Shown: positions 7,863-15,979 of the stretch, in pieces | Numbering within the stretch: position 1 is the first letter of the stretch | Layout: the number at the start of each line of letters is the position of its first letter | Source: Armatimonadota bacterium | GTDB lineage: Bacteria; Armatimonadota; UBA5829 | Assembly: GCA_023474015.1 (NCBI GenBank) | Contig: JAMCYN010000049.1 | Location: 5,441-69,440 of the forward strand | DNA: 64,000 nt | Direction of reading: 5' to 3' | Position numbers and translations under genes: made by a program | Notes under the pieces: generated by a model | What the model saw: the letters and a program-made list of their open reading frames with translations, nothing else | Told to the model about the DNA's origin: nothing | The model's database searches: none

Positions 7863-9907
7863 GCTGCCTCCGAATGATTACCTATCAAGACTATTGCGCT
7901 GATGATTACCAACGCGACAACGAGCAAGAACACATACTGCTGGGCGACGCCCGTCTGCAAATGGCGAAGCGTGCGCCCCACCGAGCCGGTGATCCAGCCG
8001 GTCAGGTTGACCAGCCCGTCGACGATGTTGCGGTCGAACCAGCCCCAGACGGCGGACACCAGCAGCGAGATATAGCCGACGCCATTGACTATGCAGTAGT
8101 CGATCACCCATCTATCGAACATATACATCAGCCACGCCACCAACATCAGCGCGCGGATGATAGTTGCCTGGTAGATTTCGTCGATGTAATACTTGTTTTC
8201 AACCAGCTTGGCCAGCCAGGCGAAGGCGGGTTCCAGCTTCTCGACCTTAAGGATCGGCTTATACCAGATGATCGTGGCAAGGGCGATGCCGAAGAGCGCC
8301 GCGAACGTGCCCATCAAGAAGATGTTCCAATGGAAACCGGGTGTATACCCAGCGTGGTGGAGCACCCCCTCCAGGACCTCGGCATAATGCTCGCCCAGTA
8401 CCGGCAGGGTGTTGTGCTCGAAGACATTCAAATGCCCGCCGCCGAACGGCATCCCCACATACCCCGCAACGATCGCCAGGGTCGAGAGTATGATCAGCGG
8501 TACGAGCATAACCTTCGGGCTTTCATGCGCGTGTATCTCATGATTGCGCGGCTCGCCGTGGAATGTCATGTAGACCAGTCTGAACATGTAGAACGCCGTC
8601 GTGAACGCGCCGAGCAGCGCGGCGTAAAAGACAAATTTGTTAGTATGGAACGCGACTCCCAAAATCTCTTCCTTGCTGAATCCGCCCGCGGTAAACGGCA
8701 GCCCGCAGAGGGCGAGGGTCGAGATCAGAAAGGTCCAGTAGGTCACTGGCATCTTCTTCTTGAGGCCACCCATCTCGCGGATGTCCTGCGTACCCGTTCC
8801 GTGAATAACGCTGCCCGAGCCGAGGAACAACTGCGCCTTGAAGAACGCGTGCGTCATCAAATGGAAGATCGCCGCGACGTAGCCGAAGACGCCGAGCGAC
8901 ATTATCATATAGCCCAACTGGCTGACGGTCGAGTACGCGAGAATCTTCTTAATATCGTTCTGCGCGATGCCGATGGAGGCCGCGAACAGCGCGGTGAACG
9001 CGCCGACGCAGGCGACCGCCATGAGCGCGATGTGGCTCGTGTCCGCCAGATAGACCGGATACATCCTTGCCACCAGATAAACACCGGCGGCGACCATCGT
9101 GGCGGCGTGTATCAATGCCGAAACGGGCGTCGGGCCCTCCATCGCGTCAGGAAGCCATACATGCAGCGGGAACTGCGCGGACTTGCCGATCGCTCCGGCA
9201 AACAGCAGCAGGCCGGCCATCGCCGCGAGTGGAATTACCCACGGGCCGACGTGCATGGTCGCGCTGAGCTTGTCCAGGTTCTCAAAGATTCCGGCCTCGC
9301 CGAACAGGTTAAATGAGTGCGTTCGCGTGAAAAGCAGTATGAACCCGGCCATGAACCCAATGTCGCCTATGCGGTTCACCAAGAACGCCTTCTTGGCCGC
9401 GCGCATCGCCGACGGCTTCTCGAACCAGAACCCGATCAGCAAATACGACGTAAGACCGACCAACTCCCAACTCATGAACATCAGCAGAATGTTGTTCGCA
9501 ATCACGAGCGTCAACATCGCCGCCGAGAAGAGCGAGAGATAGGCGAAGTATCGCGCATAACGCTTGTCGCCATGCATGTAGCCGACGGAGTAGATCATTA
9601 CCATCGACGCGACCACGGTTACAACCAGCAGCATCACGACGCTCAGCGCATCCACGCTGAAGCCCATGTCGATGAACATACTGCCCGCCGGCATCCATTG
9701 CACAACCACGCTGAACAGGCCGTGATTATCATGCGCCCCGCCCATCAGGAACCACTGCGCCGCGATCACAAGCGAGATCGCCAGCGACGCCAGCATCCCG
9801 GCGATGGCGACATACGCGCCCTGGCCCGGCAGCTTCCGCCCGAACGCTATGATCAGCACGAACGCAACCACTGGGATCAGCGGCACCAGCCACGTGTAAT
9901 GCATCAT
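7841..9907 (-). CDS. nuoL: NADH-quinone oxidoreductase subunit L
   Basis: A 688-residue distal antiporter-like subunit of complex I, with the long C-terminal lateral helix expected of NuoL. Motifs: SWELVGLTSYLLIGFW (key Glu), KSAQFPLHVWLPDAMEGPTPVSALIHAATMV as recognisable in sequence order, and DIKKILAYSTVSQLGYMI. The lateral-helix and anchor-helix region follows residue 550. The ATG at 9907 gives MMHYTWLVPLIPVVAF. In standard nuo operons this gene follows nuoK directly; here 1.2 kb containing another gene and repeats intervenes. Confidence 0.95.
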   Translation of the reverse strand: MMHYTWLVPLIPVVAFVLIIAFGRKLPGQGAYVAIAGMLASLAISLVIAAQWFLMGGAHDNHGLFSVVVQWMPAGSMFIDMGFSVDALSVVMLLVVTVVASMVMIYSVGYMHGDKRYARYFAYLSLFSAAMLTLVIANNILLMFMSWELVGLTSYLLIGFWFEKPSAMRAAKKAFLVNRIGDIGFMAGFILLFTRTHSFNLFGEAGIFENLDKLSATMHVGPWVIPLAAMAGLLLFAGAIGKSAQFPLHVWLPDAMEGPTPVSALIHAATMVAAGVYLVARMYPVYLADTSHIALMAVACVGAFTALFAASIGIAQNDIKKILAYSTVSQLGYMIMSLGVFGYVAAIFHLMTHAFFKAQLFLGSGSVIHGTGTQDIREMGGLKKKMPVTYWTFLISTLALCGLPFTAGGFSKEEILGVAFHTNKFVFYAALLGAFTTAFYMFRLVYMTFHGEPRNHEIHAHESPKVMLVPLIILSTLAIVAGYVGMPFGGGHLNVFEHNTLPVLGEHYAEVLEGVLHHAGYTPGFHWNIFLMGTFAALFGIALATIIWYKPILKVEKLEPAFAWLAKLVENKYYIDEIYQATIIRALMLVAWLMYMFDRWVIDYCIVNGVGYISLLVSAVWGWFDRNIVDGLVNLTGWITGSVGRTLRHLQTGVAQQYVFLLVVALVIISAIVLIGNHSEAAWIPFSR

Positions 9908-9924
9908 CGCCGCACCGCCGAAGA

Positions 9925-9960
9925 TAATTCTGAATTATGAAATATGAATTTTGAATTGCT
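9925..9960. repeat. Word-repeat arm, GAATTNTGAATT type
   Basis: Degenerate tandem of TGAATTAT/TGAAATA/TGAATTTTGAATT between the end of the beta-barrel gene and nuoL. It is the same word as the two-armed copy at 56607-56695. Confidence 0.55.
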
Positions 9961-9982
9961 CATATGCCCTCAAGGCGCGAAC

Positions 9983-10849
9983 CTAGATTTTGCTCACGTA
10001 GCTGAACCCGAACGAAAACTCCGGCTGGCCGTCGGCTACTACGCCCGTATCGATCACGACTCCCGGCAACAGGTCCGGATAGAACCGCAGGCCCATATCG
10101 TATATGAACCGTCCGGGCGTCTCGTTGTTGCCCGCTATGCCGGGGCCGGGATATATGCCCCGGAAGTTCATATATGGCGAGTCCCACATGCCCTCGCCGA
10201 TAAGGCTCATCGTCGAGCTCATCGCAAGCTCAATGCCGAACAGCCCCGAGGTCTTCTGATCGTCCTTTGTCACCCCTACGTGCGCATCGAGGAATCTGCC
10301 GGTGGACTCGTCCTCGACCACGCGCTTGCTCGCGAGCAGGAAGAACTTCCGGCCGTTGTTGACTTTCATAAGCGGCTCGATGTCCTGCATATCGTTAAAC
10401 AAATCGCGCACGGCAAACGCCACCGCCGGGCGGCGCTTCGTCTCGTTCAGGAAACGCCACTTAAGCCCGAACTGGCTGAAGCTCTGATTGCCGACCTGCG
10501 GCACGTAGTTGTCGCCGATATCGACCAGATCGCGGACATATCCACCGTAGACCTCGATTGAGTCCGTCACGCCATACGTCAGATTCGCGCGTATCTGGCG
10601 GTCCGAAAACCTCGTGCTGCCGATAAACTCGACATGTTTGGACTCATTATAGCCCATACCAAGTTGCCCCGCCGCCATCGTGCGAGCCGTCGGAATCACA
10701 TATAGACCAGTCAGACCATGCCACGACTGTGTGGGATGCTGCTGAGGTTTCGTCTTAGCGATACACGTCGATGCGGCGAACGCCGCGATTATCAGACACA
10801 GAAATACTCTGTTCAAATATCCCTTCCCTCTCCCGGTACAAGCTTTCAT
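9983..10849 (-). CDS. Outer-membrane beta-barrel protein (YjbH-like), inserted in the nuo operon
   Basis: 288 residues. A signal peptide with a hydrophobic core VFLCLIIAAFAASTCIA is followed by GLTGLYVIPTARTMAAGQLGMGY, a start typical of YjbH-like and other Armatimonadota beta-barrel proteins. Alternating hydrophobic strands run to a terminal FGFSYVSKI with an aromatic-rich last strand, as expected for an outer-membrane barrel. It has no role in complex I. It lies in the same direction between nuoK and nuoL and is bordered by word repeats on both sides, suggesting late insertion into the operon. YjbH in E. coli is linked to exopolysaccharide; that role is not shown here. Confidence 0.65.
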   Translation of the reverse strand: MKACTGRGKGYLNRVFLCLIIAAFAASTCIAKTKPQQHPTQSWHGLTGLYVIPTARTMAAGQLGMGYNESKHVEFIGSTRFSDRQIRANLTYGVTDSIEVYGGYVRDLVDIGDNYVPQVGNQSFSQFGLKWRFLNETKRRPAVAFAVRDLFNDMQDIEPLMKVNNGRKFFLLASKRVVEDESTGRFLDAHVGVTKDDQKTSGLFGIELAMSSTMSLIGEGMWDSPYMNFRGIYPGPGIAGNNETPGRFIYDMGLRFYPDLLPGVVIDTGVVADGQPEFSFGFSYVSKI

Positions 10850-10893
10850 TAATCGCGAAAACGCGAAAGAGCGAAAGCGCGATATTCAGATGC
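10850..10893. repeat. Word-repeat arm, CGAAA(A/G)NG type
   Basis: Successive GCGAAAAC, GCGAAAGA and GCGAAAGC words immediately upstream of the beta-barrel start. They use the same word as the copies at 48660 and 63293. Confidence 0.55.
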
Positions 10894-10944
10894 TTCGGCT
10901 GCATGCAACCGGAGCAACCAAATTCCAAGCCAGGTCTTGTCTTG

Positions 10945-11070
10945 CTGAAGCCATAATTCTTGTCATTCTGAGGAGGAACGACGAAGAATCTGCTTTGCAC
11001 TGGGCTTCGTGCCAATAACAAGCTCCAGTTCAAAGCAGATGCTTCGCTGCGCTCAGCATGACATGATTAC
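10945..11070. repeat. Palindromic dispersed element, copy 1 of 3
   Basis: Imperfect inverted repeat: TTGTCATTCTGAG...GAAGAATCTGCTTTG on the left, and CAAAGCAGATGCTTCG...CTCAGCATGACA on the right, about 105 bp. Homologous copies lie at 34926-35048 and 43523-43692. It could fold as one long hairpin in RNA. Its position between nuoK and the beta-barrel gene marks the operon interruption. Confidence 0.85.
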
Positions 11071-11084
11071 GACGCCCTCCTATG

Positions 11085-11120
11085 CTGTCCGCTCTCCACT
11101 TTCCGCTTTCCACTCCCTGC
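11085..11120. repeat. Word-repeat arm, TTTCC(G/A)C type
   Basis: TCCGCTCTCCACTTTCCGCT and the following bases form a period-7 degenerate tandem that abuts the nuoK stop codon. Confidence 0.45.
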
Positions 11121-11124
11121 CCAT

Positions 11125-11463
11125 CTACATCTTCATCGCGCTGATCTTATCAGCATCTATATGCTGCTCGTTGCGATAGATGTTGATGACTATCGCAAGG
11201 CCGACCGCGGCTTCGGCGGCGGCGAGCGTGATCACGAATATCGCGAAGACCTGCCCGGCTATCGTCGGCATGCGCAGATAAGACCCGAACCCGATCAGGT
11301 TGATGTTAGCTGCGTTGAGCATAAGCTCGATTGATAGCAGCATACCGATCGCGCTGCGGCGCACCATCATTCCGAACAGTCCGAGGCAGAAAAGCATCGC
11401 GCCGACGGTCAGATACCACGTAACCGGAATGCCATAACCCAGGCTATGCTCCATCGGCGACAT
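11125..11463 (-). CDS. nuoK: NADH-quinone oxidoreductase subunit K
   Basis: A 112-residue, three-helix membrane subunit of complex I in the proton path. It has the conserved glutamates in SIELMLNAANINLIGF (helix 2) and the helix 3 segment FVITLAAAEAAVGLAIVINIYRN split over residues 74-96. Start ATG 11463 (MSPMEHS) overlaps nuoJ by 20 nt; a second ATG at 11454 would shorten the overlap to 11 nt. Either fits the normal 100-110 residue length. Confidence 0.93.
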   Translation of the reverse strand: MSPMEHSLGYGIPVTWYLTVGAMLFCLGLFGMMVRRSAIGMLLSIELMLNAANINLIGFGSYLRMPTIAGQVFAIFVITLAAAEAAVGLAIVINIYRNEQHIDADKISAMKM

Positions 11464-11986
11464 CCTCCTTCGCGATCACAACCGCGCCCACCAGCACCGC
11501 CAGCAGCACCACCGATGCCAATTCAAACGGGAACACATAGGGCTGCAGCAGGGCCGTCGCGACCGCCGAGACGCCTGTGTTCACACTTGCCGGGCCGGAC
11601 TCGACGATCTGCTTGACCCACAGCGAGTTCACCACCGTTATGAACAGGAAAACGAACATCAGCCCCGCAGCGCCCGCGGACAGGATCGGGTTATAGATGG
11701 CCTGCGAAAAGCCGATCTTCATCACCCGGTTGGATAGGAATATGGCCAGAATTATCATCGTGGTGATCGCGCCGACATAGATCATCACCTGCACAGCCGC
11801 AAGAAACGGGGCGTTCATCAACGTGTAAAGCCCCGCAATTCCGAACAGCGTCAGCCCCAAGAACAGCGCCGCGCGCAGGATATTGGGCACAAGCACTACA
11901 AGCGCCGCGCCCCCAACCGTAATCCCCGCAAGGATCACAAACGCAATCTGGTACCCGGTTATGTCTTGTCCAAAGATGTGTAGCAT
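11444..11986 (-). CDS. nuoJ: NADH-quinone oxidoreductase subunit J
   Basis: A 180-residue five-helix membrane subunit of complex I. The conserved VQVMIYVGAITTMIIL segment on helix 3 (about residues 60-75) contains the pi-bulge region linked to conformational coupling. It ends with a helix and a short KEDVADGA tail that overlaps nuoK. It lies 19 bp after nuoI in the operon. Confidence 0.93.
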   Translation of the reverse strand: MLHIFGQDITGYQIAFVILAGITVGGAALVVLVPNILRAALFLGLTLFGIAGLYTLMNAPFLAAVQVMIYVGAITTMIILAIFLSNRVMKIGFSQAIYNPILSAGAAGLMFVFLFITVVNSLWVKQIVESGPASVNTGVSAVATALLQPYVFPFELASVVLLAVLVGAVVIAKEDVADGA

Positions 11987-12005
11987 ATCGTTATTGAGTC
12001 GCGAT

Positions 12006-12527
12006 TCAAGAAGCAGGCTGCTCGGCTTGCTCCTCTTTCTTCTCGGGTTCGCTCTCTTCCTTCTCAGGCTCCGGCGGGAACTCGCCGCCGAGTCTCATGA
12101 GATCTTCGAGGTTATAGACCATGCCCTCTCTGGTGTAGCACGCAAGCTCGTAAGCCCTGCCGGGGACCAAACACTTGGTCGGGCAGACCTCCGTGCACAG
12201 CCCGCACCACATGCAGCGGGACAAGTCTATGGTGAACACGGCGGGCTTGCGGTCCTTGGGATCGGTCTTGTCGACCTCGACCGTGATTATCTGCTCGGGG
12301 CACATCTTCGCGCACATCCCGCAGCCGATGCACCGAGAACGACCCGTCTTCGGGTCCACCGGCAGCACCGGCAGTCCCCGATAGTTCTCGGGCAGGGTCG
12401 GCCTCTGCTCTGGGTAAAGCTCGGTGACCGAGGGCCGGAGGATGCTCCAATGGGTCATGGTGACCTTCAGGCCCTTAAATATGCTGACGAAACTATTAAC
12501 GATGTCCTTGCAGATGGTTGATTTCAC
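12006..12527 (-). CDS. nuoI: NADH-quinone oxidoreductase subunit I, 2x[4Fe-4S]
   Basis: A 173-residue peripheral-arm subunit that passes electrons to cluster N2. It has two ferredoxin motifs: C66-I-G-C-G-M-C-A-K-M-C with its partner CP, and CMWCGLCTEVCPTKC about 40 residues later. The GTG start overlaps the nuoH stop as GTGA. The acidic C-terminus (PEPEKEESEPEKKEEQAEQ) is longer than in E. coli. It is the only peripheral-arm subunit in this operon. Confidence 0.95.
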   Translation of the reverse strand: MKSTICKDIVNSFVSIFKGLKVTMTHWSILRPSVTELYPEQRPTLPENYRGLPVLPVDPKTGRSRCIGCGMCAKMCPEQIITVEVDKTDPKDRKPAVFTIDLSRCMWCGLCTEVCPTKCLVPGRAYELACYTREGMVYNLEDLMRLGGEFPPEPEKEESEPEKKEEQAEQPAS

Positions 12528-13567
12528 TTAGGCATCCGAAAAACGACGTATAGGCCCGTGAGGAGCATATTGACCAGCCCAACGGGTATGAGAGCTTTCC
12601 ACGCGAGGTTCATAAGCTGATCGACCCTCACGCGCGGCAGGGTCGAGCGGACCCACATTATAAAGAGCACCAGCACCCAGCACTTCGCCAGGAACCAGAA
12701 CAGCGATACGGCCGACAGCGCGACACCGATAAGCTGACCTCCGAGAACGTGCAGCGGAGGCTGATAACCGCCGAGGAAAACCGTGGTTATGATCGCGGCC
12801 AGGGTGAATGACGCAGCAAACTCCGCCAGGAAGAACAGTGCGAACTTCATTCCCGAGTATTCGGTGTTGAACCCCGCGACGAGTTCCGACTCCGCTTCCA
12901 TAATATCAAACGGCGTGACGTTAATCTCCGCCAGGCCGGCAATCAACAATATCAAAAATGCGATAGGCAGCATCGGGAAGCCTTGGAAGATGTTCCAGTT
13001 CCAGAAGTTCCCCGCCTGCCCCTGCACGATGGCGTTGAGATCCATGGACCCCGAAATCAGAACGGGGACGACCAGCGCGAGTATGATCGGCACTTCGTAC
13101 GCGATCAACTGCGACGCGCCTCTGAACGCGCCCAGCAGCGACCACTTATTGTTCGAGGCCCACCCCGCGACCACAATCCCGATCACGCCGATGCTCGATA
13201 TCGCTCCGATATACATTATCCCCACGTTCAGGCTGCGGGCCGTAAGCCCCTCCCCAAACGGGATGACCACGTATACCAAGTACGCCGGGATGAACACAAG
13301 CGCCGGGGCAATCGTAAACAGCCACCTGTCCACTCCACAGGGAATCACATCCTCCTTTTGGAATAGCTTGAGGGCGTCGGCTGCTGTCTGGAGTACTCCC
13401 CAGGGTCCGGTGCGGTTCGGGCCGAGGCGCGACTGAATCCGCGCAATGACCCATCGGAGTTTGAGAACCATGTAGAGAACGGCTACCAGCATGAAAACCA
13501 GCACTACCGCCGCGATAATCACTATCTTGCCGATCTCTATTGCGAGTTGGATTAGGAGATGATTCAT
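12524..13567 (-). CDS. nuoH: NADH-quinone oxidoreductase subunit H
   Basis: A 347-residue, eight-helix membrane subunit forming the quinone chamber with NuoB and NuoD. Conserved parts include RIQSRLGPNRTGPWGVLQ near residue 40, EINVTPFDIMEAESELVAGF (quinone loop) and RSTLPRVRVDQLMNLAWK near the end. It is the first gene after a consensus promoter, so the operon begins with H and nuoA-G are not upstream. Confidence 0.96.
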   Translation of the reverse strand: MNHLLIQLAIEIGKIVIIAAVVLVFMLVAVLYMVLKLRWVIARIQSRLGPNRTGPWGVLQTAADALKLFQKEDVIPCGVDRWLFTIAPALVFIPAYLVYVVIPFGEGLTARSLNVGIMYIGAISSIGVIGIVVAGWASNNKWSLLGAFRGASQLIAYEVPIILALVVPVLISGSMDLNAIVQGQAGNFWNWNIFQGFPMLPIAFLILLIAGLAEINVTPFDIMEAESELVAGFNTEYSGMKFALFFLAEFAASFTLAAIITTVFLGGYQPPLHVLGGQLIGVALSAVSLFWFLAKCWVLVLFIMWVRSTLPRVRVDQLMNLAWKALIPVGLVNMLLTGLYVVFRMPK

Positions 13568-13602
13568 AAATACGTCCGCGAGGGATGCCCCTCACCGCGT
13601 CA

Positions 13603-13631
13603 ATTATACGGGTCTTAAGGTATCGTGTCAA
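13603..13631 (-). promoter_or_regulatory. Perfect consensus sigma-70 promoter for the nuoH-N operon
   Basis: On the minus strand TTGACA (13631-13626), a 17-nt spacer and TATAAT (13608-13603). Both hexamers match consensus exactly. It lies 36 nt upstream of the nuoH ATG. The leader contains a small GAGGG/CCCTC hairpin. Confidence 0.85.
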
Positions 13632-13780
13632 GAAGGCGGGGTTATGTCACAAGCATTTCTTTTCGCATGCATGCGACGGCGCGTTTAGCCTGTCTAATTA
13701 CCGGGTATGCATGAGCCGAACGTGGCGTCCCGGGAACGCGGTTTCCGCAAACCCGTGTGCTCGATAAGGGGGAAACGCTA

Positions 13781-15205
13781 TTGCACGAAGAACATTTCAC
13801 GCTGCTGACAATGCGACCCGGCAGCCCGCCGAGGTTTTCCGGGCCTCTGGCAAGAGTGCTTGCGCCGCGTTTGCGTGACAACAAACTGGCGAAGATTGTC
13901 GGCTCCTTCTCGAAACTGGCGGGATCGGACGTTGTAGAACTTCTGGGTATGAATACCCAGGTTTGCATGGACGGCGCGTTCGCGGCCAGGGCCACCGGTC
14001 CGATGAGCATTCTTCCCACGGCCAGGCAGGCCATTGACGGCGTGGAAAGAGCGATCAAGAGCCGGGGCAAGCCCATAGCCAGAAACGGCAACACCCTCAT
14101 TTACACGTCTTACCAGCCCCCGGTGCCGACCAAGGCCTCAATGAAACTCCTGGGCAGCAGACTCGCCCTCGAACTCGACGGCCACCCGCAGCCGACAGTA
14201 TGCACCCTACAAGTGACGAATAAATGCCAGGCGAACTGCATGCATTGCAGCGCCGCCCGCTACAAGAAGAAGTGGGACACGGAGCTTTCGACCGCCGAAT
14301 GGAAACGTGCAATACGAAGCGCGGAGCGGATGGGGGTTGTGTCAATCGTCTTCACGGGCGGCGAGCCGCTTCTGAGGCCCGACATCTTCGAGCTTATCGA
14401 CTGGGTCGACAAGGACGAAGCGATCGCCCTGATGTTCTGCAACGGTCTTCTCCTAGACGATGAGAACGTGAAGAAGCTCGCGAGGGCTGGGCTTTGGTGC
14501 GTACACGTCTCCATCGACTCCCCGGATTCGGCCTCGCATGACGAAATGCGGCGCGTGCCGGGTTGCTATGACAAGGCAATCGAGGGCATCAAGCGCGCAA
14601 GGGATGCGGGCATGATGGTGGGAATCTCGACCTACGCCACCCCCGAGCGCCTGCGAAACGGTCAGGTGGTCGAGCTTATCGAGCTTGCGAAGGAGATCAG
14701 GGCAGACGAAGTCACGATCTTCGATGTCGTGCCGACCGGCCGCCTCCTCCACCACGACCGTCAGTATCTCCTCACCGACGAGGACAAGTCCGAGCTCTGC
14801 CGCATAGAGGACGAGTATAACAAGGACCACGGCCTGCCGCAGGTGATCACCCAGGCGCACGTGAACGGCCCCACCGGCGTCGGCTGCTATGCGGGCTGGT
14901 GCCAATTTTACATGACAGCATACGGCGAGGTGATGCCCTGCGACTTCACGCCACTCACCTTCGGCAACGTCCGCGACGAGGACCTGGAGTTCATCTGGCG
15001 CGATATGACCCGCCACGAGGCCTATTGCACGCACAAGGATAGCTGCCGGATGCAGGACCCGGAGTTTAGATGCAAGTGGATAGATCGGATCCCGGCGGCA
15101 GGGCCGTTCCCCTACCCAGTCTCAAACTTCGGTCAGGAGATCACGCTAAGGGACTGGGAAGAGGACGAGGCGGGAGAGTATACGTCGTTGGGGATTAAGG
15201 GGTAG
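13781..15205 (+). CDS. Radical SAM protein with SPASM-like C-terminal cysteines
   Basis: 474 residues from the TTG at 13781, chosen because AAGGGGG sits 8 nt upstream; a GTG at 13757 would add 8 residues. The radical SAM cluster motif is C149-Q-A-N-C153-M-H-C156, followed by FTGGEPLLRPDI (SAM-binding GGE) and VHVSIDSPDS. The C-terminal Cys-rich part (GCYAGWCQFYMTAYGEVMPC, then CTHKDSCRMQDPEFRC) looks like a SPASM or twitch domain holding auxiliary clusters. The first 140 residues are not recognised. SPASM proteins usually modify peptides or cofactors; no precursor peptide is visible nearby, so the substrate is unknown. Confidence 0.85.
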   Translation: MHEEHFTLLTMRPGSPPRFSGPLARVLAPRLRDNKLAKIVGSFSKLAGSDVVELLGMNTQVCMDGAFAARATGPMSILPTARQAIDGVERAIKSRGKPIARNGNTLIYTSYQPPVPTKASMKLLGSRLALELDGHPQPTVCTLQVTNKCQANCMHCSAARYKKKWDTELSTAEWKRAIRSAERMGVVSIVFTGGEPLLRPDIFELIDWVDKDEAIALMFCNGLLLDDENVKKLARAGLWCVHVSIDSPDSASHDEMRRVPGCYDKAIEGIKRARDAGMMVGISTYATPERLRNGQVVELIELAKEIRADEVTIFDVVPTGRLLHHDRQYLLTDEDKSELCRIEDEYNKDHGLPQVITQAHVNGPTGVGCYAGWCQFYMTAYGEVMPCDFTPLTFGNVRDEDLEFIWRDMTRHEAYCTHKDSCRMQDPEFRCKWIDRIPAAGPFPYPVSNFGQEITLRDWEEDEAGEYTSLGIKG

Positions 15206-15206
15206 T

Positions 15207-15303
15207 TGTTGGCTTGATGGCGTGATGGCCAGATGGTCCGATAGGCTGATCGCAGTGAACTACGGACCATTGCACCATCACGCCATCCGACTATCCAACC
15301 ATC
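15207..15303. repeat. Two-armed word repeat (GATGG type) between convergent genes
   Basis: The left arm TGGCGTGATGG...TGGTCCG is matched by the right arm CGGACCA...CCATCACGCCA, both exact complements, with a 22-nt centre. It sits between the convergent radical SAM and glycosyltransferase genes. As RNA it would fold into a long stem on either strand, so it may serve as a bidirectional terminator. Confidence 0.7.
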
Positions 15304-15307
15304 CAAC

Positions 15308-15979
15308 CTATCCTACAAACCTATACTTCACCAGCGCCCACACGCACTCCAACCCGTCCTTCCACGTAATCTTCTTACCCTGCGCGTAAGTGCGGGCCTC
15401 GTACCAGATGGGGACTTCGGCGTAGCGGGCGCGGCGCTTGAGGAGGCGGGCGGTGACCTCGGGGCAGAACTCGAACCGGCGGCAGTGGAGGTCGAGGCCC
15501 TTGATCACATCAGCCTTGAACGCCTTGTAGCAGGTGGCTTCGTCGGTCACTTTCACGCCGTAGAGAACGGTTGCAATAAGCGCGAAGAGCTTGTTCGCCA
15601 GATAATTCGCCAGGCGCATCTTCGGCTTGCCATGAGCAAAGCGCGTGCCGTAGACCATGTCAGCCTTGTCTTCGAGAATGGGCCGGATCAGCGCGGGGAA
15701 GTCCGCGGGATCGTATTCGAGATCGGCATCCTGGATCACGACAATATCCCCAGTTGCCATCGCAAGCGCGGCGCGTATCGACAACCCCTTACCGATGTTG
15801 CGCTCGTTTTCGATCAGGATAAGATCGGGCTGAGCGCGCAGATACTCGCGGGTGCCGTCGGTGGAGTAGTCGTCGACGACTATGATCTGCTTTTCGGTAC
15901 CCTCCTCGCGGACGCGCCGCAGTACCTCCTCGATGGTGTCGATTTCGTTATAGACTGGTATGATTATGCTGAGCTTCAT
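15308..15979 (-). CDS. Family 2 glycosyltransferase (DPM1-like)
   Basis: A 223-residue GT-A enzyme of the dolichol/polyprenol-phosphate mannose synthase type. It has MKLSIIIPVYNEIDTIEEVL at the start, VVDDYSTDGT, and DADLEYDP carrying the DxD metal site at about residue 84. The second half has GTRFAHGKPKMRLANYLANK and the RRFEFCPEVTARLLKR segment. No C-terminal membrane helices are present, so it acts on the cytoplasmic face with a polyprenyl-phosphate acceptor. It overlaps the preceding membrane protein gene by ATGA. Together they fit a pair in which this enzyme charges the lipid carrier and the GT39-like protein uses it outside. Confidence 0.85.
   Translation of the reverse strand: MKLSIIIPVYNEIDTIEEVLRRVREEGTEKQIIVVDDYSTDGTREYLRAQPDLILIENERNIGKGLSIRAALAMATGDIVVIQDADLEYDPADFPALIRPILEDKADMVYGTRFAHGKPKMRLANYLANKLFALIATVLYGVKVTDEATCYKAFKADVIKGLDLHCRRFEFCPEVTARLLKRRARYAEVPIWYEARTYAQGKKITWKDGLECVWALVKYRFVG

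Noticed and set aside
7874..9316. 480-codon open frame on the plus strand
   Set aside because: Antisense to nuoL, rich in Arg/His/Gln with no family features; the frame is open only because of the GC-rich codon use of nuoL.
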